Assembly: GCA_012656075.1 (NCBI GenBank)
Contig: JAAKBF010000012.1
Span: forward strand, 496,001-560,000
Source of the DNA: Phytophthora hibernalis
Taxonomy: Eukaryota; Oomycota; Peronosporomycetes; Peronosporales; Peronosporaceae
Length of the DNA stretch: 64,000 nucleotides
Reading direction: 5' to 3'
Below, piece after piece: positions 10,881 through 20,309 of the stretch; positions within the stretch are counted from its first letter, which is position 1; each line of letters opens with the position of its first letter. The notes under the pieces were generated by a model that saw only the letters and a list, made by a program, of their open reading frames with translations, did no database searches and was not told where the DNA came from. The position numbers and the translations under genes were made by a program.

Positions 10881-11041
10881 AACAAAGACGCCCTAACTAA
10901 ACAAAGACGCCCTTTAGTGGCATTTAGATAATATCTAAATGTCACTAAAGGGCGTCTTTGTTTATTTAGGCATTTAGATAATATCTAAATGTCACTAAAG
11001 GGCGTCTTTGTACATTTAGATATTATCTAAATGCCACTACA
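10881..11041. repeat. Foldback/MITE cluster with nested palindromes
   Basis: A 61-bp nearly perfect palindrome at 10901-10961 has arms beginning ACAAAGACGCCCTTTAGTG around the core CATTTAGATAATATCTAAATG. Its right half is repeated directly at 10971-11011. A third core palindrome follows at 11013-11033, and an extra terminal copy (ACAAAGACGCCC) precedes it at 10882-10893. RNA or single-stranded DNA from this stretch would fold into strong hairpins. It looks like a foldback-type MITE that inserted into or recombined with itself. Confidence 0.8.
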
Positions 11042-13259
11042 GATTAACCTGGCACACCTGATAGCATCCGTGGACAATGGCCGTATCAGGTATAGCAATA
11101 CTATCATATTTGGCAGCAGACGGTAGCGATAGTACAAGCCACAACTACCACTTGATGCAAAACAGCAGGTAATAATCGAAACCATCTGCTACTACGGTAC
11201 TACATTTTGCTGCCTGAGCACCCTGAACTCGATGAAAAGCTGCTGAAAGACCTTTAGAAGCTACGGCTACGAGTGCCCGAGGACATTCGTCTCGACCAAG
11301 AAGAGAAAACTACTCAGACATCCATTAAGAACGGTACTTTAACCCCGGCTAGGTAGTATCAAAATCCGCCAAATTGGCTAGAGATATCAGGTTCGATAGG
11401 TATCAGATTTACTCCATACATTTTACTAACTACCAAGCCGGTGGATTGATTTCGTATCAGATATGGCAGTGTATCAGGTTTGTCAGGTATCATTTAGGAC
11501 AGGTTACTCTGTATAGGTTTTTGCTCATCTACACATCGCGACATTCTGGTCCAATGACTAATGTCGAATACAATAGTGCGCCCTAGCTTCTTGAGCTCAA
11601 CAAAAACACACAGCTTCAACTATTAATAATTACTCCGGCCTGATGTCCTCGCTGTGTATCCTTGGATTTGCACCTTGGATCATGAACTTCATGGCTTCAT
11701 GATGAAGCCTCACGCGCGAGAAGCTGCGTCAATTACATGTAATGACCCAAGAAATGGAGGTCGCCGTTTCTCATCACGTTATGATCAGCACTATGAGCTA
11801 CAGGAACTACATCTAGCACGGTACGCAGTTGGCGAAGCTTCTCTAAGTAACAGTTCACAAGTTTCAAAGGGACCAAACGTTTGCTAAGTGTCTGGTTTTC
11901 TATCGTGATCATCAGAAGAGAGACAGCGAATTCTGTGGGGTGGATAGTAAAGCGATGCATAGCTAGCTGGTTGATGACTAGCAAAATAGCCGCCAAGCAC
12001 ATCAGCTCGGTATCCTATGAAATGAAGGATTTCAATTCACAAGCAATAACTCAATTTTAGAATATGGCATTTTTTAAGAAGGGGATAGCTCGTGAGACGG
12101 AGGAACCCTTGATTTTGCAGTTGAAATGACCGTTTGCATCGTCTTGAAACCAAGTTTCTTTTGTTGTTTCATTTTACTTTGGACATATCGATTGGAGACA
12201 TGATCAAAATGATTATCTGGGGGTCTGGTTGGGCACTCTCCCAAAGGTTCTTGGATAGCAAACTACTTTTTGCAAAACATAACCCACGACACAAGAAAAA
12301 TAAATAATCGAACAGAGGGGATCCAATGTCAGCATGGTGTCGCCATGTTCGTCGCCGCCTACGCGTACTGTGGATGTTCGCAACAGTGTCAAAGACGTAT
12401 GGTTTCCTGACTAGAAGGCGTGACGCGCCCAGAAAACAGAGGCGGGTCTACAAGTGCGACGGCGGACCTGAATGCCTCTTCGAAGTTTCGATGCTGTATT
12501 CCAAAGCGTGTACGCGGAGCGGCTCAGTCGCTGCACTGACATCACAACACGCCGCTCTAAGTTGACCTCTTCTCAAGTCCGAGGGGACGAGCTCACGCGG
12601 CAAGTGACCCCACTGTAAGTGGGTGTCTACGGTTAAGCGTATACGTGGGCAAAACGGCTTCCTAGCAAAGGAGACGACACAAAGGAAATGGGCAAAGTGA
12701 AGCGAACTTCCACGTGCTCAAACTGTGGGCGAAGTGGCCATGACGGACATGTACCGGTACCAGTTGTTTCAACTATAATACACATAGTGATTGGAAACTC
12801 ACTGGCTAACCTTCTAGGTTTAGACACGCAAGCATCTTGGTTGCAACTTAGATGCGATAAATAGCCTCTACATATCCTGGGTGGCATCGACATACTTCTG
12901 TTTTGCATATCGCAATGATACCGAATAATTTCTCCTTTACGGTACCATGAAATCAACTTCAAAGTACAAAAAGCACAATTACGACCGTCGCCATTTGCTG
13001 CGAAAAATCAACCATATGCAACTTCATGTTACAGACACCTTCTGAATCCATGTGTGTGCGCTTACCAGCCAAGACGGCAGTTGTGCTCAAGATTGAAATG
13101 CTCTCCGCCTATTGAATACACAGCCCATGATGTAACAGCAGCATGCGACCTTTACGCTGCCTCGAGCGTACTGCCACTTTGGCCCGGCTTCCAGGAGAGT
13201 CATTATTTGTTTGACCGCATATCGATAACAAGACCATTCAGTCCAACTAAGCAACTACC
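11042..13259. other. Gene-poor repeat-rich stretch
   Basis: 11374-11500 has repeated TATCAGGT-type words. 11549-11577 is a decayed terminus of transposon 1 (TGGTCCAATGACTAATG). On the plus strand 12326-12565 encodes an Arg-rich frame with CDGGPECLFEV. At about 12690-12745 a zinc-knuckle-like motif (CSNCGRSGHDGH) appears. Together these suggest a decayed transposase with SWIM/zinc-knuckle parts, as in MULE elements, but this is weak. No intact gene is seen. Confidence 0.35.
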
Positions 13260-13418
13260 ATGCAGCTAACCAAGATCCTGATCGTCGTCGTCGTTGCTGT
13301 TCTGAGTGTATCGAGCGCCAACGCCAACGTCCGTAAGAGCATCCACGAAAATAAAGACCAGAAGACCCAGCACGACAATTCCGACACTATCGCCAACCAC
13401 AACAAACTCAGGAACTAG
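13260..13418 (+). CDS. Small secreted peptide, 52 aa
   Basis: Start at 13260, TAG at 13416-13418. It begins MQLTKILIVVVVAVLSVSSA, a strong signal peptide, and the mature part is a charged, Asn/His/Lys-rich tail ending NHNKLRN. An initiator-like sequence (TCATTATTTGTTTG, 10 of 14) lies about 60 nt upstream at about 13199. There are no cysteines. The terminal KLR just before the stop loosely recalls the position of an RXLR motif, and an open frame in another phase continues to 13500. It could therefore be a truncated RXLR-type effector; this is speculation. No known family is recognised. Confidence 0.6.
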   Translation: MQLTKILIVVVVAVLSVSSANANVRKSIHENKDQKTQHDNSDTIANHNKLRN

Positions 13419-14021
13419 AACGTTCTTACGAAGATCGATGCAGTTTGGCAATTCTCAGGAAGATGTCATGGGTGAACCGGGACGGAAGTATGTCGTTTGA
13501 AAAACAAAATACGAGATCGAGAAAATTCAATGTTGCTTTTCTCCTCCAATATTAATTAATACTTACGTTGTGCGTTGATCGGCTACAATTTCGAACGAAG
13601 TGCATCACAAATGAATGCATTGCCCGGACCCCGGGGTCTCCTCTGCCTCCCGTGTCTCTCATCACTACCGTAGTGTTCGCACTGTGTGAATCGCACATAC
13701 GCTAACTGTACTGCTAACACTACTGTTTGCAAACTGTTTGTTAGTGTACAGTAAATCTGGCTAACATTTAGGTGGAGTTGGGCGATTCTCGTCGGGATTT
13801 TCTAGAGCTTGCCCTCGACTCGCTTGGTCCAAGCAACCACAGGCTGTCGAGTGCCCGTGCTGCTATCTTAATCAGTTATCTTAATCCATATTTTGCTTGT
13901 ACGCATTCCTTCTCCATTTCTCAAGCATCAAACTGCCTACCATCGCACCACCATAGGAATGACAACATCATAACTGTGGTTTTTTTAGGAAGCACAGACT
14001 AACACGTTTATAAACACTTAC
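13419..14021. other. Intergenic, imperfect palindrome
   Basis: An imperfect inverted repeat around 13706-13745 (ACACTACTGTTTGC facing GCAAACTGTTTGTTAGTGT) suggests a decayed foldback element. No gene is supported. Confidence 0.4.
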
Positions 14022-14178
14022 TACAGTGATCTGCTTCCTCAGCGAACACCCAAATCTAAATAACCTTTCAAATTGTATGTGAAGACAGAAAGGTGGACGA
14101 TACAGAGAAGGCTTTCACATAAAATATACTTGAATTCTTTATGTATATCAGGTGTTCGCTGAGAAGCAGATTACTGTA
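14022..14178. mobile_element. TA-flanked MITE, 153 bp
   Basis: Element 14024-14176 has terminal inverted repeats of about 27 bp: CAGTGATCTGCTTCCTCAGC at the left, and the complement with one substitution and one indel at 14151-14176. TA lies on both sides (14022-14023, 14177-14178). It has no coding capacity, and fits a Tc1/mariner-type MITE. A fragment with the same first 14 bases (CAGTGATCTGCTTC) lies at about 21108. Confidence 0.8.
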
Positions 14179-14534
14179 ATTCGAAGTATTAGTTAGTGTG
14201 TACTGAAGTATTATTAATAACAGTAAAATTCACAAATATGTTTGCGGAGTACACTACTCATCACACATCCGTATCAGATCACTTACGTGGGCAAAATAAT
14301 GACAGCACTGCTGCTAGTGCCGTGGTTGTGGTTACTGGCTAAATGAGCTGCATTTTTCTTCGATCTCAGTTTGACCTGGGCCATATCGGTTTCGGTGTCG
14401 GCTTCTCTGAGTTTTAGGCAAACAAATATTGACCTTGGTGATGGATTCGCATTCTATTATTAACGCTGGCCAGGGACTGGATAACAGCGTTAGTCGAGAT
14501 ATATGATGAAAAACTTCAACATGGAGCGCTGGGG
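14179..14534. other. Intergenic, nothing recognised
   Basis: AT-rich sequence between the MITE and the Crinkler-like fragment, without a supported gene. Confidence 0.4.
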
Positions 14535-15439
14535 TTGGAAGAAGGAAAGACACATCAAGACATTCAAACGATGATCAGTGGCGAGAAGATGAAGGCTACG
14601 AGGACAATTGAGCAAGTGTTGACAGCTAACAGCATGACTAAACGGAAAGGGCGCGCTTCAAAGTCGGGGCAGATCCACGTGCTGGTGGTGGTCTCCGGTG
14701 AGCCAAATCAAGTCGCCAAGGATACGCGCTCGGCAAAAACCCACAGTGAAAATCGACGGAAGCGCTGGCGTGAATTTAATGAAATCCTCGACAAGAACAA
14801 GAAGGCTAAGACGGACGGTGATGTTGGTTCGTCGACTGGGTACTCCTACGTGCGATGGAGCGAAGTCAAGAGTGGGCTCGACTACGAACGGTATAAACAG
14901 GAGCGCAAGCCGATTCCCGATCATGCTTTCGACTTTCTGATCAAGTATTTGAAATACGCTGCGGAAGCTATGAACGGATACACCGACGCATCGAAGCAAG
15001 CAAATCACTTTATCGCCCCGTACTCATCATGCTTTGCAGTTTGTTTGTCGACGTGAAGCTAGAGGTCGAAGAGTCGGTGGACGGCAACGAAGTTCACGCA
15101 AACGGCCATTTTGAGTTCGTGCTCACCCGTGGTAAGACTAAGATACGTATCGTGGAAGCAAAGAAGAACGACTTCGATCAAGGGAAAGTGCAGGCGCTCA
15201 TCGGATCCGAAGTGGTTGCCGGCCGCGATGATCTCTATGTCGTGTACGGTATCGTGACGGACTTCATGAAGTGGTACCTCTACTGCTGTGGTGAAAACTC
15301 CATTTTGCTGGATTCGAGCACGCTTAGTGCTAAATCGGAGGAACTGGACATTGGATCGATGCGAGATGTGTCCGAGATGATCTACGGGGTCGGACCACGA
15401 AGAGGAAAATGCAAGAAAGAAAAGGTTTGCATTGAATGA
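14535..15439 (+). pseudogene. Crinkler-like C-terminal, nuclease-fold domain (frameshifted)
   Basis: Two overlapping frames (14535-15056 and 15029-15439) read as one protein with a shift near 15030. The second half has a pattern typical of PD-(D/E)xK restriction-endonuclease-fold domains: an acidic residue in GHFEFVLTRG, then IRIVEAKKNDFDQGKVQ (the ExK site with a following helix), then DDLYVVYGIVTDFMKWY. Such domains are frequent C-terminal effector modules of oomycete Crinklers. The N-terminal LXLFLAK targeting region is not seen, so this would be a headless fragment. The product ends with a basic tail (RRGKCKKEK). The nuclease-like fold is visible; the Crinkler label is inferred from family knowledge. 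Confidence 0.5.
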
Positions 15440-17873
15440 AAAATAAGGTATTCACCCTTCTATTAATACATGTATAATTTTATATATATTACAAAGCAAT
15501 ATTATGTTTCGGTGAGATTCTCGAATGTATCATTCATTTACATACCGGTATGTAAGTGACAATTGGCTCGAGGCAACTGGTACTGGTCAAAATCTATTAT
15601 CTAATATCCTGGTGTACTTAATCACTTATCGATCCACCGACTCGGTAGTCAGGCTTAACTATGGGGCTTAATTAATTCCTGTCAAACTTCAAACTTAATG
15701 CTCGATGGGGATTTTTCAATACATACACTATCATACTTGTTCAGCGCCAACTATTACATACTAAAAAGGCTTCGGGTCGATGTACACCGCTTCCTGCTCC
15801 TCACGTTGTTGTTTCCGCTTCTTGCTCCCCATGTTGCTGTTCCGCAGCCGCTCCTGCAGCGTCCGAAGGCCTGACAAAACCTTCGTTTCCACAGGGGTGT
15901 TCTGTCAGCATGAAGCTCACCGATCGAATTGCAGCCGTGGTGTCGGTTGTCGTGAACGCCGCCAAAGTGTCTTTCGTGCTACGCTGCTTCTATACTCGTC
16001 AGTGCCATCACATCGTGGAGTTCCGACGCGACAAATTCATCGTCACCACAATCGCCGAGCAGCTACTCTTTGACAGAACTTGTATGGAAATTGGGGTGGT
16101 CCGGAACTGTGCGTGGTCCGGAACTGTGCGCGAACGGATATTAGCAACGCCACTGACGAAGTGGATGCCTCGAATCAGTGATCAGTCAAGGTGGTGACGA
16201 GCGTCACGCTCGGAGTGTGCAACGATTCGATCCTGAGTACAGTATGATCAACAGTACTACAGTAGTACACTGCCGCCGGCAGTGACGCTGTATCAGATCT
16301 GCTTTCGCTTTAGCGGCCGACAGTAACTTTTCAAATCTTCATCTCTGTGAACGCATTAAAAAATCAAATGTTGGACATATAAAAAGTGGATGAACCCTGT
16401 CAAATCAGATAGAAATGGCAGTGCCAGCAGAAGAGTGCCAGCCCGGCTTTGAGCAAAACTCGGGATTTTCAAAAATACTTTAACAGCAGCAAAATAGGCT
16501 TTGCCATTCGCTTCAACTTCCGATCAACGAAAACGTTTAAGTACATAATAGCAGTTGCGGTGTGTGGGATGAAATGCATCATTCTAACTTTGCGCGAGTG
16601 GATCCTGCCCGCAAGCACACAAAACAATCCTCCTCTTCTTGCAGCGCCTCGCGAGCTGTGACTGATGCCGCCGCCAGACTGGCGCGACAGCTGGCTGCGA
16701 TCCGCGATCCACTGCAAGGCGACCTCGAATCTCAGGACCAGCAACGTCATTTCCCGCCAAGAAGACAAAGCACGACAAAGCTCCAGCCGATAGACACGGT
16801 GGCAACAACTTGTTGTCAGCAAATGTTGTGATTTCGCCCAAAGCGACATCGATCAAGTGGCGCGACCTGCTCATTGTCGACGAATGAACCCATAGCTGCG
16901 GCGTCATTTCTATGGAGATGATCCTGCTGCTTGGAAATGATGTCCATGTGGACAACTTAATCGCCAGAGAGTGGCACACTGTAACGTGCGGCTGAGCTTC
17001 CTCTCCATTGGAGAGTCTCCAACGTAGTGACTTGCCGTCGAGCGAGCATGCGAACCACGGCAACCATTGTAGTCACGTTTCAAGTTTTTCGGACAGTCCG
17101 ACAGCGATGCCAACCAGTCCAAATCTAACTTCGACGGCGTTGAAAAGTCTCGACCATGGAGCGCTCCCGCGCCTGTAATGGCCGCAAACAACGCAGCCAT
17201 GTTTGCTCGCTTTCCCGATCGGCCATGGCGACAGAGTGGCACGGCTTTCACGCAACTGTACAGTATATGTATGTACCGTAGCCACACTTGCCGCCAACTT
17301 TTCTCCTCTCTCTCTGTCGAGCATGCACGGGTCAGCGCCTTCGCGCCAGTCGTAAACCCTGCCGGTTTACAGGCGGTGTCGAGAAGTAGGGCACTTGCCT
17401 CCAATCAAGGGACCTAGGAGAAAGGGCCGCAGCCACCCTGACGCCAGGTATCAGCACCCCGAGCGCATCGAGGCCAAAAAGCACGGTCATCACGCCGAGG
17501 AGGATGAAGACACAGGAAGCAAAGTCCTTCCTCCCTTGATGCCATTAAGTTAGTGTTGGCGTTGCATTGCATCGGCCGCTCGCTTCAACCAGCTCACCCA
17601 ACTCTTTTCAGTGTGTCTTCCGCCTCGTCTCTGCTCGAAACGGTTTGTGCAGAAACGCAACACAAGGTCCCACTGTCTCGCGCATAGCCACGTTATTGCC
17701 GCCCCTGTCGCTTCTGGACCCCACAAGACCACTTCAACAAGGGGCCTTGGATCCACCGCTTCACTCAGCAATTTGCCTCGGACGTCGCACTTCGATCACG
17801 AGCAGCGCGATTCGCCCCGCACAAACCAAAAGCAAATCGCGTTTGACGTGCCGAAATCAGATTTAATCCACTA
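15440..17873. other. Long stretch without a recognised gene
   Basis: 15910-16197 encodes 95 aa starting MKLTDRIAAVVSVVVNAAKV, hydrophobic at its N-terminus and possibly a signal peptide, with no family recognised. 16084-16130 contains a tandem duplication of GTGGTCCGGAACTGTGCG. Several minus-strand open frames at 16469-17404 show no motif. 17580-17873 is presumably the 5' region of the heat-shock-factor gene. Confidence 0.4.
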
Positions 17874-18530
17874 ATGAGCTCGCTTATCGGAGACCGCAAG
17901 GAGGTGGCTCCGTTCCTCAAGAGTCTGCGCCAAATCCTCGACTCCGAGAACCCTGCCATCCTGCGCTGGACGGCCGACGGCACAGCCTTCGAGATCCACG
18001 ACATGGCCGCCATGATGAAACAGGTGCTGCCCAAGTACTTCAAGCACGCCAAGTACACGAGTTTCCAGCGACAACTCAACTACTTCAGCTTCCGCAAATG
18101 GACCAAGTCCAAGGCCGTCGTGTGCACCTTCTCCAACCAGTTCTTCCAGCGTGACGAGCCGACGCTGGCCTGGCGGATCACCCGTAAGAAGTCGCTACAC
18201 TCAGCTATGAAGGCTGAGAGTCCCAAGAGCAGCATCAAGAAGTCTTTTAAGACCAAGAAACTCACTCGCCAGGCACCTAAGCCAATTGTCATCAAGCTGC
18301 CGTCGGATGCCAGCAATCGAACGTCCTTACTGTCCCCTACGGACGCGAACGAGCTGGACCTGCGCAGCATGTACGGGGAGGTGTCGGACATCACCTTCCA
18401 CGAGCCATTGGGGCTGGAGGAGCAGTCGCTGGATTGGGTGGACGCGCTGTACTCGTCGCTGGAACCGCTGCTGGACAACGCGGCGTACCCTTCGTTCCAC
18501 GACCACGCGTTCGACTACGCTGCATTGTGA
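17874..18530 (+). CDS. Heat shock factor-type transcription factor, paralogue 1
   Basis: Intact 218-aa protein. Residues about 10-105 form a complete HSF DNA-binding domain: VAPFLKSLRQILDSE, then ILRWTADGTAFEIHD, then LPKYFKHAKYTSFQRQLN, with the recognition helix in SFQRQLNYFSFRKW. It binds DNA in the nucleus, classically inverted nGAAn repeats. A basic region follows at 108-145 (several Lys/Arg runs). No heptad-repeat trimerisation region is obvious, so the protein is shorter than canonical HSF1. The C-terminal acidic segment has EEQSLDWVDALYSSLE, closely matched in the facing paralogue. Start is the first ATG of the open frame. Expanded short HSFs are common in oomycetes. Confidence 0.9.
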   Translation: MSSLIGDRKEVAPFLKSLRQILDSENPAILRWTADGTAFEIHDMAAMMKQVLPKYFKHAKYTSFQRQLNYFSFRKWTKSKAVVCTFSNQFFQRDEPTLAWRITRKKSLHSAMKAESPKSSIKKSFKTKKLTRQAPKPIVIKLPSDASNRTSLLSPTDANELDLRSMYGEVSDITFHEPLGLEEQSLDWVDALYSSLEPLLDNAAYPSFHDHAFDYAAL

Positions 18531-19609
18531 CGCAGCAAGAGAGACCAAACATTTTTGAGTGGCGTGCGTTGCATGTAAGAGAGAGACTATTTTATTTGGA
18601 GTACAGTGTGAGCCGTCGATCAATATACCGTGCGTATCCCGCATCGATGTGACTTTGGTGGATGCACACAAAGACAGCGGGGCCTCACCGAGACGCTACG
18701 TGTACGCACTTGAGCATAGGTGTAAACGGGAGCTGTCATATGCAGCCAGTGCCGCCGTTGATGATCGGTGGTCCTTCTCGAGGACAGGCATGACGAAGCT
18801 CCATCGAGCGCTCGGTCCCTTGATTTTCCCGAGGTCTTGGCTGACGTCAATCCAGCGGCTGGCGAGGCACGCATCGATTCAAGGAGGGCACGAGGATTGA
18901 AGCACTTCTCCTTCTCCTTCCCATCAGGAGGGCAGCATCAAGTTCGCCCATGCCCAATGCCGAAGAGTTGCAGAGCTCGACTCAGTATCTGCTGACTCAG
19001 AAGGGCCCGTCTATAGTCGAGCACATAGCATTGACGCTTCTCGGAAGAATGACATGGCATTATTGTCATGGTCTCTCGTCCTGGGCTCGTAAACACAGTC
19101 ATCATGACGCCTCCCCACTGAAACATTCAAACTGCGAGCAATACAAGCTCTTTTCATTCTCGGCGTTCTAGGCAGCAGTTTTCTAGTGTAAATGGAGCTG
19201 CAACCGCAGCCTGTGGCGTTGACTTCAATCATGACGATACGGCCACCACTTAACTGTACCACTGGCGATCTTCCATACGGTCAAACCCGCGACGAGGCAG
19301 GCATTTCCCAGCGCAAAAGCTCCTGGGGATCCCAATGCCTATCCATGCCGGCGCTGCCTGGATTTACAAGACCCGGACCGCGATGTGTCGCGATGCAGTC
19401 AGGTTTGCCATGGGGGTGAGAGTCTCACTGAGACCGCCACCTCAGCCGAAGCTGCTTGATCGCGTTCGTCCGGACTCGACAAAAAGTAAAGTGGTTGTTT
19501 GTATGTGTATATGTGTACTTTGGTAGAAGGGTTAAGCAAAAATACGTCTAAGCTAGTGCAGTCCGTAGTCCAAAGGCTGGCCGTTAAATAATCTGCAGCT
19601 TCGTTCAGC
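18531..19609. other. Convergent intergenic region between the two HSF genes
   Basis: Holds the 3' ends of two convergent genes. Open frames here have no recognisable motif. No terminator can be assigned by eye. Confidence 0.4.
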
Positions 19610-20203
19610 TTACAGCGCGAGCAGCTCTTCGGCTCGACTCGGGTCGTCCTCCAGCAGGTCCAGCTCCAGCTCCGGGTACAGCACGTCGATCCAGGCCAGC
19701 GACGCGTCCTCATCAAGTATCTCCGACTGCTGTGAGGGCAGCACCGTTACCATTTGCTCTATCTGCTTGGCAAACTGTAGGGTCGTACTCGGAGATCGAG
19801 CCTCGAGCTCCGAAGGCGAGTGCTTGGTCGGGGACAGCGCACGTTTGCGCGTGATGCGCCAAGTGAGCGCAGGTTGGTCGCGCTGGAAGAACTGATTGGA
19901 GAAAGTGCACACGACGGCGCGCGACTTGGTCCACTTGCGGAAGTGAAAGTAGTTGAGCTGTCGCTGGAAGCTCGCGTACTTGCGGTGCTTGAAGTACTTG
20001 GGTAGCACGTAGCCCGTCATGGCGCCCATGTCGTGGATCTCGAAGGCCTTGCCGTCGGGTGTCCAGCACAGAATGCGCGGACTCTCGGTGTCCAGCATGC
20101 GGCGCAGACTGCGCAGGAACGGCGCCACCTCCCTCACGGGCGTACCGTCGGCGGGGTCCTGGGCCACGGGCTCCGGCTGCTTTTTGGCTGCAACGAGCGA
20201 CAT
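19610..20203 (-). CDS. Heat shock factor-type transcription factor, paralogue 2
   Basis: Minus-strand, intact, 197 aa from the Met at 20203 (MSLVAAKKQPEPVAQD). An upstream in-frame Met at 20341 is less likely because an initiator-like site lies between them at 20296-20309. Residues about 22-120 are an HSF DNA-binding domain (VAPFLRSLRRMLDTES, ILCWTPDGKAFEIHD, LPKYFKHRKYASFQRQLN, then the Trp-Thr-Lys-Ser segment), very close to paralogue 1. The tail keeps the motif SLAWIDVLYPELELDLLED, matching SLDWVDALYSSLE of paralogue 1, which suggests a shared activation or interaction motif. A trimerisation coiled coil is not evident. The two genes are tail-to-tail about 1.1 kb apart and probably arose by an inverted duplication. 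Confidence 0.9.
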   Translation of the reverse strand: MSLVAAKKQPEPVAQDPADGTPVREVAPFLRSLRRMLDTESPRILCWTPDGKAFEIHDMGAMTGYVLPKYFKHRKYASFQRQLNYFHFRKWTKSRAVVCTFSNQFFQRDQPALTWRITRKRALSPTKHSPSELEARSPSTTLQFAKQIEQMVTVLPSQQSEILDEDASLAWIDVLYPELELDLLEDDPSRAEELLAL

Positions 20204-20295
20204 GGTCCGTTGTCGAGGATTAATAGTAGTTTTAGCTTTAGCTGAAGGCTGCAGTGCTGCGCTTACGACGCGTGAGTCAATGCGTCTTGAGTGGC

Positions 20296-20309
20296 AAAAG
20301 TGAAAGTGA
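20296..20309 (-). promoter_or_regulatory. Initiator-like site for HSF paralogue 2
   Basis: Reads TCACTTTCACTTTT on the minus strand, 11 of 14 against TCATTYYNCAWTTT. It lies about 93 nt upstream of the ATG at 20203 and downstream of the alternative Met at 20341, so it argues for the shorter protein. Confidence 0.4.

Noticed and set aside
10901..11033. CRISPR-like repeat array
   Set aside because: Repeats are palindromic and abutting without unique spacers, in a eukaryotic context; a foldback element explains them.
13306..13500. RXLR effector reading TFLRR in the second frame
   Set aside because: The motif is R-T-F-L-R, not R-X-L-R, and the frame has no signal peptide of its own.
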